DNA of 64,000 bases from Algoriphagus ornithinivorans (GCF_900115305.1 NZ_FOVW01000011.1:86126-150125), one strand, 5' to 3'; counted from the first letter of the stretch, positions 38,025-47,755 are shown. Notes: generated by a model not told the origin, from the sequence alone. Translations and numbers: made by a program.

Positions 38025-39076
38025 CGAGCTTTGTCCGTTCCAAAGACTTTTTGTTGTACCAGTTTAATCAATGTTTGCTCATCCTCTTCCTCTAAAAGTA
38101 CCTGAATGGGCAGCACAAAAATCGGAATTTCTCTTAGAAATCCTTTGGGAAGTAAAGATTTTACTTTTACCCCATCTTTTTCTGTTGTGAGAATAACGGG
38201 ATTTTCATTTGCATGTTTGGCGACAAGCAAGCCTATCTTTTCCAAATCAGCCTGATCATAATGATGATGATCCGAAAACTTTACAGCCTCCAACACTTCA
38301 TATTGACTTTTGCAATAATCTATAAACTGCTGATTATTAGATATTCCACTAAATAAAATTACTCGTTTTCTGAACTGAGAATTTTCTGCAAGTGCTTGTG
38401 GTTCCCCATAGCCTACTTTTGTGAACATGACAGGCTTTGAGCCAGCATATTGCCTAATTTTTTCTTGAAATTCTGAGGCCTCCTGATTGGACTTAGACAA
38501 GGGGCTTTTGGTAACAATAATCAAATCGGCTCTTTTTGCTCCATTTCTACTTTCTCTAAGCCTTCCCATTGGAAGTAAAAAGTCCTGAAAAAAAGGCTCT
38601 TCCCAAGTAGTCAATAAAATCGAAAAATCTGCTTGAAATGATCGATGCTGAAAGGCATCGTCCAAGATAAGCAGGTCCAACCCTTCTTCTTCCTCTGCTA
38701 TTCTTGCAGCTGCATTCACCCGATCTTCTCCCACAAAAACACGGATTTCGTCTCCAAATTTTTGATAAATCTGATAGGGTTCATCCCCGATTCCTTCAGG
38801 GCTACTGACGGAAGTAGCTTTAATAAAACCCTCAGTTTTTCTTCCATACCCTCTGGACAGGGTAGCTAAGCGGTAATCTTGTTTAAATGTTCTTATAAGG
38901 TATTCCACCATGGGGGTTTTCCCTGTTCCGCCAACCCTTAAATTACCCACTAGAATAGCGGGAATTGGAGATGGTGTGGTTTTGAATACTCCAGTATTAT
39001 AGAGCCAGTTTCTGACTCGAGTGATCAAATCAAATAGGACTGCAAACGGATAAAGAAGAAAAGCAAGGCGCCTCAT
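38021..39076 (-). CDS. lpxK: Tetraacyldisaccharide 4'-kinase
   Basis: Inner-membrane enzyme of 351 residues that phosphorylates the 4' position of the lipid A disaccharide. An N-terminal hydrophobic segment (about 5-20) anchors it; the P-loop GNLRVGGTGKTPMVEYLI lies at about 44-61, and LDDAFQHRSFQAD is the second family motif. The gene is first in an overlapping set with the porin and miaE. Divergent from the nif3-like gene, with 41 bp between. Confidence 0.95.
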   Translation of the reverse strand: MRRLAFLLYPFAVLFDLITRVRNWLYNTGVFKTTPSPIPAILVGNLRVGGTGKTPMVEYLIRTFKQDYRLATLSRGYGRKTEGFIKATSVSSPEGIGDEPYQIYQKFGDEIRVFVGEDRVNAAARIAEEEEGLDLLILDDAFQHRSFQADFSILLTTWEEPFFQDFLLPMGRLRESRNGAKRADLIIVTKSPLSKSNQEASEFQEKIRQYAGSKPVMFTKVGYGEPQALAENSQFRKRVILFSGISNNQQFIDYCKSQYEVLEAVKFSDHHHYDQADLEKIGLLVAKHANENPVILTTEKDGVKVKSLLPKGFLREIPIFVLPIQVLLEEEDEQTLIKLVQQKVFGTDKAR

Positions 39077-39089
39077 TCCTAAGAATTCG

Positions 39090-39097
39090 TATTTTTG
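39090..39097 (+). promoter_or_regulatory. Putative -7 box for the nif3-like gene
   Basis: TATTTTTG, a full match to TAnnTTTG, ends 20 bp before the ATG at 39118. No clear -33 element is visible. Confidence 0.5.
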
Positions 39098-39117
39098 ATC
39101 AAATAAACCAAAAATTT

Positions 39118-40218
39118 ATGGGATACAAGATTGGGGAAGTAATTTCATTTTTAGAAAAGCTGGCTCCCCCCGCCTATCAGGAGTCATATGATAATGCTAC
39201 ACTGATAACAGGAAACAGAAACTGGGACTTGACCGGAATCATCTGTTCTTTGGACTGCACTGAGGAAGTCATTCAAGAAGCCATATCAGCAGGAGCCAAT
39301 ATGGTGGTGGCACATCACCCCATAGTTTTTAAGGGATTGAAAAGCCTGACCGGCAAAAATTATATCGAAAGAACTGTCATCAAAGCTATCAAACATGATA
39401 TTGCCATTTATGCTATCCACACTAACCTAGACCATGTCGCTCACGGTGTTAATAAAAGAATCAGCGATAGACTTGGCCTTTTGAACACAAAGATCTTACA
39501 GCCTAAAAAACAGTTGCTCAACAAGTTGGTATTTTTTGTACCGGAGGAACATAAAAACAAGGTTTTGGATGCTGTCTATGAAGCCGGAGCAGGGCAAATT
39601 GGGGAGTATAAAGATTGTTCTTTTCAAGTTAAGGGAATGGGCACCTTTACTCCATCTGAAGATGCAAATCCTTTTTTAGGCCAAAGAGGAGCTCCACAAT
39701 ACGAGGCCGAAATCCGTGCTGAGGTCATTCTTCCAGCTTTTTTAAGCAATAAGATAATTTCTGCCATGAAAAAAGCCCATCCATACGAGGAGGTTGCTTA
39801 TTACCTGAGTGCCTTGGAAAATGAGAATCAGGAAGTCGGCGCAGGAATGGTTGGAGAGTTGGAAGATCCAATGACTGCGGAGGAATTTCTAGATTATCTT
39901 AAAGAGAAAATGAATCTGAAAATAGTAAAGCATACCGCATTAGTTAAGGAAAAAATTAAGAAAGTAGCTGTTTGTGGTGGTGCTGGAATATTTTTATTGG
40001 GAGATGCCAAAAGAAAGGGTTCGGATGTTTTTATCACCGCTGACGTCAAGTATCATGAGTTTTTTGATGCTGATGGATCCTTAATTCTTTGTGATATCGG
40101 CCATTATGAAAGTGAAATTTTCACAAAAGAATTATTGGGAGAACTATTGTCACAAAATTTTCCTAATATTGCACTCTATTTGACAAAAGTAGTTACCAAT
40201 CCCACATCCTACCGATAG
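39118..40218 (+). CDS. Nif3-like dinuclear metal-binding protein
   Basis: Protein of 366 residues of the NIF3/YbgI family, with the long form containing an inserted PII/CutA-like domain (about 125-235). Metal ligands are seen in AHHPIVFKG (about 62-70), the TNLDHV Asp (about 100) and the C-terminal CDIGHYESE. It forms a toroidal hexamer; the proposed role is a metal-dependent hydrolase or cofactor-related chaperone, not settled. Four bases separate it from the zinc-ribbon gene downstream, a typical pairing in this phylum. Confidence 0.93.
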   Translation: MGYKIGEVISFLEKLAPPAYQESYDNATLITGNRNWDLTGIICSLDCTEEVIQEAISAGANMVVAHHPIVFKGLKSLTGKNYIERTVIKAIKHDIAIYAIHTNLDHVAHGVNKRISDRLGLLNTKILQPKKQLLNKLVFFVPEEHKNKVLDAVYEAGAGQIGEYKDCSFQVKGMGTFTPSEDANPFLGQRGAPQYEAEIRAEVILPAFLSNKIISAMKKAHPYEEVAYYLSALENENQEVGAGMVGELEDPMTAEEFLDYLKEKMNLKIVKHTALVKEKIKKVAVCGGAGIFLLGDAKRKGSDVFITADVKYHEFFDADGSLILCDIGHYESEIFTKELLGELLSQNFPNIALYLTKVVTNPTSYR

Positions 40219-40221
40219 TAC

Positions 40222-40992
40222 ATGGAAAGTACAGTAGCACAAAAACTCGAGGCAATTCACAACCTTCAATTAATAGATTCTAAACTAGACGCAATCATCA
40301 AAGTTCGCGGCGCACTTCCAGAAGAGGTGCAAGATTTGGAAGATGAAATCGCCGGCTACGAAACTAGACTTGACAAATTCAATAACGAGATCCAATCTTA
40401 TGAAGATGAGATCAAGTCTTTGAAAGAAAGCATCAAGGAATCTGAAAAACTGATCAAAAAGTATCAGGAGCAGCAGATGAACGTACGAAACAACCGTGAG
40501 TACGATGCCATCACCAAAGAATTAGAACTTCAGGATCTTGAAATCCAAGTTGCTAAGAAAAAAATTGCTGAAGCTGGCGCTAAAATCGATCAGAAAAAGC
40601 ACGATTTAGATGAGTTGACTGCTGTTATGAAAGACAGACAGAAAGACTTGGATCTAAAGAAAGATGAGCTTTCTACGATTGTTGCTGAAAGTGAAAACGA
40701 AGAAGCAAAATTGAATACTGATCGTGAAAAGGCTGTTAAGAAAATCGAAGATAGACTTTTAAAGTCTTACGAGAAGATCAGAACAAATGCCAAGAATGGT
40801 TTGGCAGTAGTAATGGTCAAAAGAGGAGCTTGCGGCGGTTGCTTTAATACCGTTCCACCTCAAAGACAGGCTGATATTCGTGAAAAGAAAAAACTAATCG
40901 TCTGCGAACACTGCGGAAGAATTTTAGCAGGTGTAGAAGATGAAGTAGTTGAAGAAACTCCAACCAAGAAAAAGAGAACTTCTAGATCTTAA
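40222..40992 (+). CDS. Coiled-coil zinc-ribbon protein (zf-RING_7/CT398 type)
   Basis: Protein of 256 residues. Residues 10-190 form a long antiparallel coiled coil very rich in Glu and Lys. The C-terminal zinc ribbon has two Cys pairs, CGGC (about 205) and CEHC (about 230), followed by a basic tail (KKKRTSRS). Related proteins bind nucleic acid or act as structural adaptors; the role here is unknown. Co-transcribed with the nif3-like gene. Confidence 0.9.
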   Translation: MESTVAQKLEAIHNLQLIDSKLDAIIKVRGALPEEVQDLEDEIAGYETRLDKFNNEIQSYEDEIKSLKESIKESEKLIKKYQEQQMNVRNNREYDAITKELELQDLEIQVAKKKIAEAGAKIDQKKHDLDELTAVMKDRQKDLDLKKDELSTIVAESENEEAKLNTDREKAVKKIEDRLLKSYEKIRTNAKNGLAVVMVKRGACGGCFNTVPPQRQADIREKKKLIVCEHCGRILAGVEDEVVEETPTKKKRTSRS

Positions 40993-41014
40993 GAAGTTTT
41001 GAAATAAACCAACG

Positions 41015-41047
41015 GAAAGCCCCGAAATTCTTCGGGGCTTTTTTTTG
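41015..41047 (+). terminator. Rho-independent terminator after the zinc-ribbon gene
   Basis: Perfect ten-base stem AAGCCCCGAA (41017-41026) and TTCGGGGCTT (41031-41040) with loop ATTC and a following T run. Confidence 0.95.
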
Positions 41048-41241
41048 TGATTATCCGTATATTTTTTCTCAGAGAGATTCAATTCAATCTGATTTCCCAT
41101 TTACCCCGTACCTAATTGAAAGCCTATTCAAAAATTGAATTAAGAAAAGGCTTGAAAAAAGAACCAAATCATGGATCGAGAAAATCGACGATTTTGAAAC
41201 ATTCTTGCTCTCAAGTCGATTAAATCCGTATATTAGAAGCT

Positions 41242-41658
41242 ATGCGAAAGTTAGTACCACTCATTTTAGTCTTGTTTATATCTCTTTCAGCTCTTGCCAA
41301 GAACGCTGAGACCAAAACATTTTTGGTACTATTCAAATCCAAAGAATTAAAATCGCATCAAACCTCTTTAAAGGCCATTGAATCACAATTTTCTTCTTTC
41401 AACACTAAAACCTATTCTGGAAATTCTGAATTGGCTTTGCTGATAGAAATACCATCTTGTGATTTCGACGAATGCTTTCTGGGAGACTTTTTGGTAAAAA
41501 CAGGTGATCAAGATATCAAACTTCAAGAAATCGCCTTTAGACTCTTTGATATGACCGAGAATAAGAGAAATCTTCAACTTTTACTCAGTGCTTATCAGAA
41601 TAATCCGGACAAAAAGAAAATAGCCAAAGCAGACAAGCCTAGTAACCCGCGGCCTTAA
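41242..41658 (+). CDS. Small exported protein of unknown function
   Basis: Protein of 138 residues with a signal peptide (1-19, cleavage after ALA). The mature part is Lys-rich with two cysteines in SCDFDECFLGDF that could form a disulfide. I do not recognise a family. It converges with the phosphatase gene and the two coding ends overlap by 20 bp. A promoter-like TATATTAG lies shortly before the ATG. Confidence 0.65.
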   Translation: MRKLVPLILVLFISLSALAKNAETKTFLVLFKSKELKSHQTSLKAIESQFSSFNTKTYSGNSELALLIEIPSCDFDECFLGDFLVKTGDQDIKLQEIAFRLFDMTENKRNLQLLLSAYQNNPDKKKIAKADKPSNPRP

Positions 41659-42265
41659 GATGCTCTCTGTCATTCCCTTTCCTTAAGACAAAAGTCCCAT
41701 CACTCAATTGCTCCAAAAGATATAGGCATAAATTGCTGTGTTCGAACTGATCCATATAGCGGAGATCGTAATTAAAAATCAAGCTTAGAAATATCCTCAT
41801 TGCTCTGCCATGCATGCAGACTAGAATAGTTTCTCCGGGGCCTTCCAAAATTTTCTGAATTCCTTTTCGCATTCTTTCAGCCACGACGTTTGGGCTTTCT
41901 CCTCCGGCTATCGCATAGTCTAAGTTACCCATTTGCCACTGATGGAGCATATGCTTGTAGTATTCCCCTTCTTCCGGCGTCATAGGTGTGCCTTCATAAT
42001 CTCCCCAAGAAATCTCATTTAATTCGGGAAGAGCGGTGGTCGGAATTCCCTTCGAGATAAATGACTCAATAGACTGTCTGGTTCGAATGAGGGCAGTATG
42101 GTAAACCTGATCAAAGGCTATATTTTGATAGGCTTCATAAAATGCTTTTGCCTGAGCCCTCCCAGTCTCATTTATAGGAGCATCAATCCCACTTCCCTGC
42201 ACTACTCCTCTTAGGTTAAAATCAGTCTGACCGTGGCGAACTAAGTAAATTTTTTTTCGATTCAA
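41639..42265 (-). CDS. Histidine phosphatase family protein
   Basis: Protein of 208 residues with the phosphoglycerate mutase-like fold. The catalytic RHG lies at residues 10-12 (YLVRHGQTDFN), with R58 in TALIRTRQS, the acid in GDYEG and the second catalytic His in CMHGRAMRI. Small-molecule phosphatase; substrate unknown. It sits divergent from the menaquinone genes. Confidence 0.92.
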   Translation of the reverse strand: MNRKKIYLVRHGQTDFNLRGVVQGSGIDAPINETGRAQAKAFYEAYQNIAFDQVYHTALIRTRQSIESFISKGIPTTALPELNEISWGDYEGTPMTPEEGEYYKHMLHQWQMGNLDYAIAGGESPNVVAERMRKGIQKILEGPGETILVCMHGRAMRIFLSLIFNYDLRYMDQFEHSNLCLYLLEQLSDGTFVLRKGNDREHLKAAGY

Positions 42266-42317
42266 GATTCTCTATTTTTGTCCCAAGCCCAAAGAAAAAC
42301 AAATCCCTTCAAAATAC

Positions 42318-42740
42318 ATGGTGTTTATTTCAAAGCCTAGTCTGGACCAACTCAATAACCCGAGAATTCACACGATGGTTGATCACATTGGTATTGAATT
42401 TACCGCGATTGGGGATGATTTTTTGGAAGCTTCTATGCCTGTAGATCATCGAACCAAACAACCTATGGGCTTGTTACATGGAGGAGCAAATGTAGTCCTC
42501 GCTGAAACGCTGGGTTCTGTAGCTGCTTCCTTGACAATTGATTTGAAAAAACAAAGCTGTGTTGGCTTAGAAATAAATGCTAACCACCTCAAATCGGTCA
42601 AAGAAGGAAAAGTAATCGGTAGAGCGACCCCGATTCATCTTGGCAGAACAACACAGGTTTGGGAGATAAAAATCCATAATGAAGCGGGAGCACTTTGCTG
42701 CATAAGCCGCATTACCATGGCTATTTTGGATAAGAAATGA
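42318..42740 (+). CDS. menI: Hotdog thioesterase, probable DHNA-CoA hydrolase
   Basis: Protein of 140 residues with a single hotdog fold of the PaaI/EntH type. The motif LLHGGANVVLAETLGS carries the catalytic Glu. It overlaps menF by 4 bp (ATGA), and menF overlaps menD, so the three form one translationally coupled unit. This context supports hydrolysis of 1,4-dihydroxy-2-naphthoyl-CoA in menaquinone synthesis; on sequence alone it could be another acyl-CoA thioesterase. Confidence 0.85.
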   Translation: MVFISKPSLDQLNNPRIHTMVDHIGIEFTAIGDDFLEASMPVDHRTKQPMGLLHGGANVVLAETLGSVAASLTIDLKKQSCVGLEINANHLKSVKEGKVIGRATPIHLGRTTQVWEIKIHNEAGALCCISRITMAILDKK

Positions 42741-43948
42741 TCGAAACTGTTACCGCTACTTCACTTTCTGTTGCCGAAGCTTTGGCAGCCTTCCTTCATA
42801 CAGGTTTTCAATCTGGAGGATCATTTGCCTTATGGAGAAAACCTAAATCATCAAAACTTGAATTCGTCCTGGATGAGTTGGACGGAGTAAGAAAAGTAGG
42901 AATGAACCTGGAAGAATTACCCGCAGGATTTATCATTCATCCTTTTGAAGATCAGGAAAATAAGCAGGCCTATTTTATCAATGCTTCCAATTACTTAAGA
43001 ATTGATTTAACTAGTGATCTTAAGGAGGTAGATTTACCTCAGTGGATCCAAGCTCCGAAAAATATTGAGTATAAAAGTTTGCTAAAAACGGTAGGACCTG
43101 AGCAAAACTCCGAGGACTTCTCTCAAAAAATTCATGATGGAGATTCCAAGGAACATTTCCTAGCCTTAGTAGAGCAAAGTATTTCTGAAATCGAGAAGGG
43201 GAATTTGGAGAAAGTAGTTCCTGCGCGAACCAAGCACTTAGACCTTCCCGAAGAATTTGACCTGGCAAAAGCGATCAAAAGTATGTTGGACTCCTACCCC
43301 AATTCCTTCGTCAACTTTTTCCATATTCCACAAGTGGGCACTTGGATGGGAGCTAGTCCTGAAGTATTGATAGAAACTCAGGGAGATTATTTTCATACCA
43401 TGTCGCTTGCAGGAACCCAGGCAGCCAAAGGAGATAATCCTTTGAAATCTGTAGCATGGACTCAAAAGGAAATCGAAGAGCAAGCATTGGTCAGCAGGTA
43501 CATTGTGGATTGCTTTAAAAAAATCCGTCTGAGAGAGTATGAGGAGCATGGACCCAAAACTGTCATGGCTGGCAATCTATTGCATTTGCGCTCAGATTTT
43601 AAGGTTAATATGAAGGCTACAAACTTCCCTCAATTGGGATCTGTGATGCTGGATTTATTACACCCTACCTCGGCAGTTTGTGGAATGCCAAGAAAAGAAG
43701 CACATGAATTTCTAAAAGCCAATGAAGGCTTCGACAGATCTTTTTTTGCAGGCTTTTTGGGACCAGTCAATATAGATAATACTACCTCGATTTATGTCAA
43801 TTTGCGAACAGCTTCTTTTCAAGAGGGAAAAGTGACCCTATATGCAGGGGCAGGAGTAACGGAAGACTCCGACCCGGAAAAAGAGTGGGAAGAAACAGAG
43901 ATGAAGTGCGAGATCATAGGTAAGTTCATTCAAAAATCAATCGCTTGA
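42737..43948 (+). CDS. menF: Isochorismate synthase
   Basis: Chorismate-binding enzyme of 403 residues that converts chorismate to isochorismate for menaquinone. Characteristic motifs are the KVVPARTKHL strand, SPEVLIETQGDYFHTMSLAGTQ, HPTSAVCGMPRKEA with the active-site loop and FAGFLGPVN. The N-terminal 120 residues are less conserved, as usual. It overlaps the thioesterase by 4 bp and menD by 4 bp. Confidence 0.94.
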   Translation: MIETVTATSLSVAEALAAFLHTGFQSGGSFALWRKPKSSKLEFVLDELDGVRKVGMNLEELPAGFIIHPFEDQENKQAYFINASNYLRIDLTSDLKEVDLPQWIQAPKNIEYKSLLKTVGPEQNSEDFSQKIHDGDSKEHFLALVEQSISEIEKGNLEKVVPARTKHLDLPEEFDLAKAIKSMLDSYPNSFVNFFHIPQVGTWMGASPEVLIETQGDYFHTMSLAGTQAAKGDNPLKSVAWTQKEIEEQALVSRYIVDCFKKIRLREYEEHGPKTVMAGNLLHLRSDFKVNMKATNFPQLGSVMLDLLHPTSAVCGMPRKEAHEFLKANEGFDRSFFAGFLGPVNIDNTTSIYVNLRTASFQEGKVTLYAGAGVTEDSDPEKEWEETEMKCEIIGKFIQKSIA

Positions 43949-45633
43949 TTATTCAGTCAATTTTAGAATTGGTGGCCATTTGTACCAAAAAAGGAGTTAA
44001 AAACGTCATTTTATCTCCGGGCTCGCGATGCGCTCCTCTTACCCTGGCTTTTGCAAGACATCCTGAGATTCATACAAGAACAATCTCTGATGAAAGATCT
44101 GCAGCCTTCATAGCTCTAGGAATGGCCCAACAGCTGAATCAACCTGTGGCTTTGGTATGTACCTCTGGTTCTGCCGCCCTAAATTACTATCCAGCAATTG
44201 CTGAGGCTTTTTTTCAGCAAATCCCTCTCCTTGTATTAACAGCTGATCGCCCACCTGAATGGATAGACCAGTGGGACGGACAGACTATTTTTCAGCAGGA
44301 AGTCTATGGGAAACATATTAAAAAGAGCTTCCAATTTCCTGACTCATTCGGAGATAAAGAACAATCCTGGTATGCAGCAAGGATGGTAAATGAAGCAATT
44401 AATACTGCCAATCATTTTCCAAAAGGTCCTGTTCACATCAACATTCCCCTTAGAGAGCCTTTCTATCCTTCAGAAAATGAATCCTTTGACTTTCCAGAGC
44501 ATCCTTATCAAACAGAGATCAGTAAAGGCACTTTGCATTTGGGAGAAGAAAGCCTTAAAAAGATAAACTCCAAGCTCCAGTCCATACGAAAAATTTTGAT
44601 TGTTCCCGGCCAACAAAAACCGGATGAAAAAATGGTGGAGCTATTGAAATCACTTTCTAAAAATAAGAGGGTGGTTGTTATCACAGACACTATTTCCAAC
44701 CTACAGTCAGAGGAAAGCATCAATTTTCATGACCATTGGATGGGAAATCAGGAAGTGACTAAAGGTTTGGAACCTGACTTGATTTTAAGCTTTGGAAAAT
44801 CAATCATTTCTAAATCTTTGAAACTATTCCTGAGAAATTCAAAGGCCGAGCACTGGCATATTCAGGAAAATGCGGAAGCTAAAGACACCTATCAAAGTCT
44901 AAGTAAAATATTGGCCTGTTCTCCTCTGTTCTTTTTGAATTGGCTCAATTCAAACCTACCTATTCAGGATGAAACTTATTACGATAGATGGCGGGAACTG
45001 GAAAAAAGCATACTGAATAACCTGAACGATATTCTGGAACAAAGTCAGTTTGGAGAGTACAAAGCCCTACATCAGGTATTAAAGAACATTCCTGACCTAT
45101 CCAAAATCCATGTAGCTAATTCTATGGCGGTTAGATATTTGAATTTTCTAGGTAGAAGAAAACAGGAAATAATCTGCAACCGGGGCACAAGTGGCATAGA
45201 TGGATCTTCCAGTACAGCTGTTGGATGCACTTTTACCACCAAACTTCCTGTCACTTTGATTACGGGAGACTTGGCATTTTTCTATGATAGAAATGCTTTT
45301 TGGCATAATTACTCCATGGCTAATTTGAGAATTATCCTGCTTAATAATCACGCAGGGGGAATTTTCAGATTAATTGAGGGCCCCGCCAAACAGCCAGAAT
45401 TACAGGAGTACTTTGAAACCAAGCAAAAGTTGAATGCAAAAAGCCTTGCCAATGAGTTTGGTTTCACTTATTTCTCAGCCAAAAATGAAGTAGAACTGGA
45501 TTCTGCTCTCAAAGACTTTTATGATTCTGGGGTCCATCCAAAAATCTTGGAAATTGAAAGTCAAAGTCCTCTAAATGCCGAAATCCTAAAAAGTATCAAG
45601 GAGAAAGTGAAGACTATACTTCCTTCAGCTTAA
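43945..45633 (+). CDS. menD: SEPHCHC synthase
   Basis: Thiamine diphosphate enzyme of 562 residues joining isochorismate and 2-oxoglutarate. N-terminal domain with LSPGSRCAPLTLAFARHPEI and DERSAAFIALGMAQ; C-terminal ThDP site with NRGTSGIDGSSSTAVG and TGDLAFFYDRNAFW. The start is TTG at 43945, with TTGA overlapping the menF stop, so it depends on translational coupling. The stop overlaps the convergent MFS gene by 20 bp. Confidence 0.95.
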   Translation: MIIQSILELVAICTKKGVKNVILSPGSRCAPLTLAFARHPEIHTRTISDERSAAFIALGMAQQLNQPVALVCTSGSAALNYYPAIAEAFFQQIPLLVLTADRPPEWIDQWDGQTIFQQEVYGKHIKKSFQFPDSFGDKEQSWYAARMVNEAINTANHFPKGPVHINIPLREPFYPSENESFDFPEHPYQTEISKGTLHLGEESLKKINSKLQSIRKILIVPGQQKPDEKMVELLKSLSKNKRVVVITDTISNLQSEESINFHDHWMGNQEVTKGLEPDLILSFGKSIISKSLKLFLRNSKAEHWHIQENAEAKDTYQSLSKILACSPLFFLNWLNSNLPIQDETYYDRWRELEKSILNNLNDILEQSQFGEYKALHQVLKNIPDLSKIHVANSMAVRYLNFLGRRKQEIICNRGTSGIDGSSSTAVGCTFTTKLPVTLITGDLAFFYDRNAFWHNYSMANLRIILLNNHAGGIFRLIEGPAKQPELQEYFETKQKLNAKSLANEFGFTYFSAKNEVELDSALKDFYDSGVHPKILEIESQSPLNAEILKSIKEKVKTILPSA

Positions 45634-46915
45634 AAGCCATCATTATTGCAAGAAGCAATAGGCCTGCAAAAACCAACAACATCCCGTCAGGGCCTAGAAA
45701 AGCCGATAATGAACCCAATCCTGCTGCGATTAAAGTGGCAATTCCAATTAGAGTATTAGACAAGGAAACGTAAAGAGGGCGCTCATCTTTGGGTGCAAAA
45801 TCAACCAAATAGGTTTTTCGACTAAGTCTAGCACCACCGTAAATCATCACATGTAGCAAAAACAGAACGGCAAAGGTATAAATCGATTGATACTCATCCG
45901 GCCAATATTGGAAACTCACCATTGCCAAAATATTCAGCATAGCCAAAAAGGCTACCAACATCATCATTTTTCTGCTTGATTTGTCTGCAAACCTTCCCCA
46001 AAAAGGAGAAGAAATAATTGCCCCAATTCCAGCAGCTAATACCATGAACCCTAAGTTTTTTACTTCAGGTCCCAATTCTTTCTGGGCAATGACTACAAAA
46101 AATGGCTGAGCTAAAGGCACCGCCATTAATAAGCCGCGTGCAATGATAAAATTCAGTAAGTTTTTATCCTCGGATAAGATGCTCCAGCCTTTTTTCAATT
46201 CTTTGATGGGAGTTCTACCTCCTTCAGTGGCACCTTTTTCTTCATAAATACCGGCAAAGAATCCAGCTGAAATAAACCAGCAACAGGCCCCCGCCAATAC
46301 CAGCCAAAAAAGGTAATCGATTGACTGATTTTCTCCGTTTTGGAAATAAAGAAACAAACCGCATGCTGCTGTAAAAACACCACCCATACTTGCTCTGTAA
46401 GCCAATAATTGTCCTCGTTTCCCTTTATCAATGGTTTTCGCCAAAACATCTTTGAAACTGATACTGGCGATTCCACTGGCGAAACTGAAAAGGGTCAATA
46501 AGGATAAAATCCACACTCCCGCTGCTAATCCTTGAGTCGATTGGACCACCCAAGCCATCGCCAAAAGACAGAGTCCTTGAAAAAAAGCAGGTATAGCCCA
46601 AAACCATTTTCTCCTGGAAAAAGCTCGGATTTTGGCAGAAACAAAAAGTTGGGGCAAAAGAGAACCTGCATCTTTGATGGGAACCAATGCGCCTACCAAA
46701 GCAGGCGGAACTGATAAGGAGGAAAATATCCATGGAAGTGTAGTTCCAGGAGAAACCAATTGATTGGCTAATTTGGAAAAGCCTCCACTGGCAACATTCT
46801 TTAAAAAATTTCCAGGAACCTCTTTACAGGCTTTTTCAGAGATCGTTTCGCAGGCCCTTTCTTCTCCTTCATCTGTAATGAAACTATATACCTTTTCTGA
46901 GATTTCCTGAGCCAT
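45614..46915 (-). CDS. MFS transporter
   Basis: Integral membrane protein of 433 residues with about 12 hydrophobic helices after a 40-residue N-terminal cytoplasmic stretch containing two cysteines. The major facilitator loop pattern is visible in GRFADKSSRKMMM between helices. Substrate unknown. Its coding end overlaps menD by 20 bp on the opposite strand. Confidence 0.85.
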   Translation of the reverse strand: MAQEISEKVYSFITDEGEERACETISEKACKEVPGNFLKNVASGGFSKLANQLVSPGTTLPWIFSSLSVPPALVGALVPIKDAGSLLPQLFVSAKIRAFSRRKWFWAIPAFFQGLCLLAMAWVVQSTQGLAAGVWILSLLTLFSFASGIASISFKDVLAKTIDKGKRGQLLAYRASMGGVFTAACGLFLYFQNGENQSIDYLFWLVLAGACCWFISAGFFAGIYEEKGATEGGRTPIKELKKGWSILSEDKNLLNFIIARGLLMAVPLAQPFFVVIAQKELGPEVKNLGFMVLAAGIGAIISSPFWGRFADKSSRKMMMLVAFLAMLNILAMVSFQYWPDEYQSIYTFAVLFLLHVMIYGGARLSRKTYLVDFAPKDERPLYVSLSNTLIGIATLIAAGLGSLSAFLGPDGMLLVFAGLLLLAIMMAFKLKEV

Positions 46916-46954
46916 AAAAATTAAGTTACTATTAAATAAAGAAAAAAAACTCGG

Positions 46955-47755
46955 CTATTGTTTGCTCTCAACAAAGGAAAGTGGACCGGGAGACTTGCTT
47001 CCCCCGATCTTTTGAATCCAATAAATCATTAATCCTAATTGCCCTAATTCAGCCAAGGTCAAAGGAATCAGTCCTAAGAATGCTGCTACTCCTGAGAAAA
47101 TCAGGATACCTGCCACCAAAGTCAGTGCCCCTATTATGACAGGAATATTTGAATATTGGTTTTTATAAGCCAAATAGCCAATACCCATAAAAGCGTAGCA
47201 AAAACCAAAGGAACTTACTTTCACGATATAGTAATCAGCAATTTCAAAAAGTGATGTAAATAAAGCCAGTACATCCGCAATAAACCAAAGTCCTGAAACA
47301 GCCAACATGGTCCATAAAGCAAAATTTAGGAAATCATTTTTATAGAAATTAAGGAGCCTAATCCATCCATAAATAAATAGTGCATAGCCTATAAAACTGA
47401 TGGATTTTGCGAGGACAAAGCCAATCATTTTGAAGGAATAATTACCCGTGACATATTCCCCTTCCATGCTTATTTCAAAAATAGATGCGAAGAAGTATAA
47501 AATTCCAGCCGCAAAACCTGCGTAAAGAATCCATGGAGTTTTGCTCTCATTAAAGGACTCCGAATCAGCACTTATTTCGAAATCAAGTGCTTCAAATAAA
47601 GCTTTAATGGTGTATGATCTTGGAGTAACTTCACCCGCTTCTATTCTCTGAATGGTTCGAACATTCAGGTTACATTTTTCGACCAACTCTTCCTGAGTTA
47701 ATCCTTTTGCCTTTCTCAACTCGGAGATTTTCTTGCCTAATTCTGGTTGCTTCAT
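46955..47755 (-). CDS. XRE regulator fused to membrane domain
   Basis: Protein of 266 residues from the chosen ATG (an in-frame ATG at 47782 would add nine). Residues 1-60 are a Cro/C1-type HTH (LGKKISELRKAKGLTQEEL, VRTIQRIEAG). The remainder has about six hydrophobic helices. This is a membrane-anchored one-component regulator in which the membrane part may sense envelope or lipid state. It lies 39 bp upstream of the MFS gene on the same strand and may control it. Confidence 0.82.
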   Translation of the reverse strand: MKQPELGKKISELRKAKGLTQEELVEKCNLNVRTIQRIEAGEVTPRSYTIKALFEALDFEISADSESFNESKTPWILYAGFAAGILYFFASIFEISMEGEYVTGNYSFKMIGFVLAKSISFIGYALFIYGWIRLLNFYKNDFLNFALWTMLAVSGLWFIADVLALFTSLFEIADYYIVKVSSFGFCYAFMGIGYLAYKNQYSNIPVIIGALTLVAGILIFSGVAAFLGLIPLTLAELGQLGLMIYWIQKIGGSKSPGPLSFVESKQ

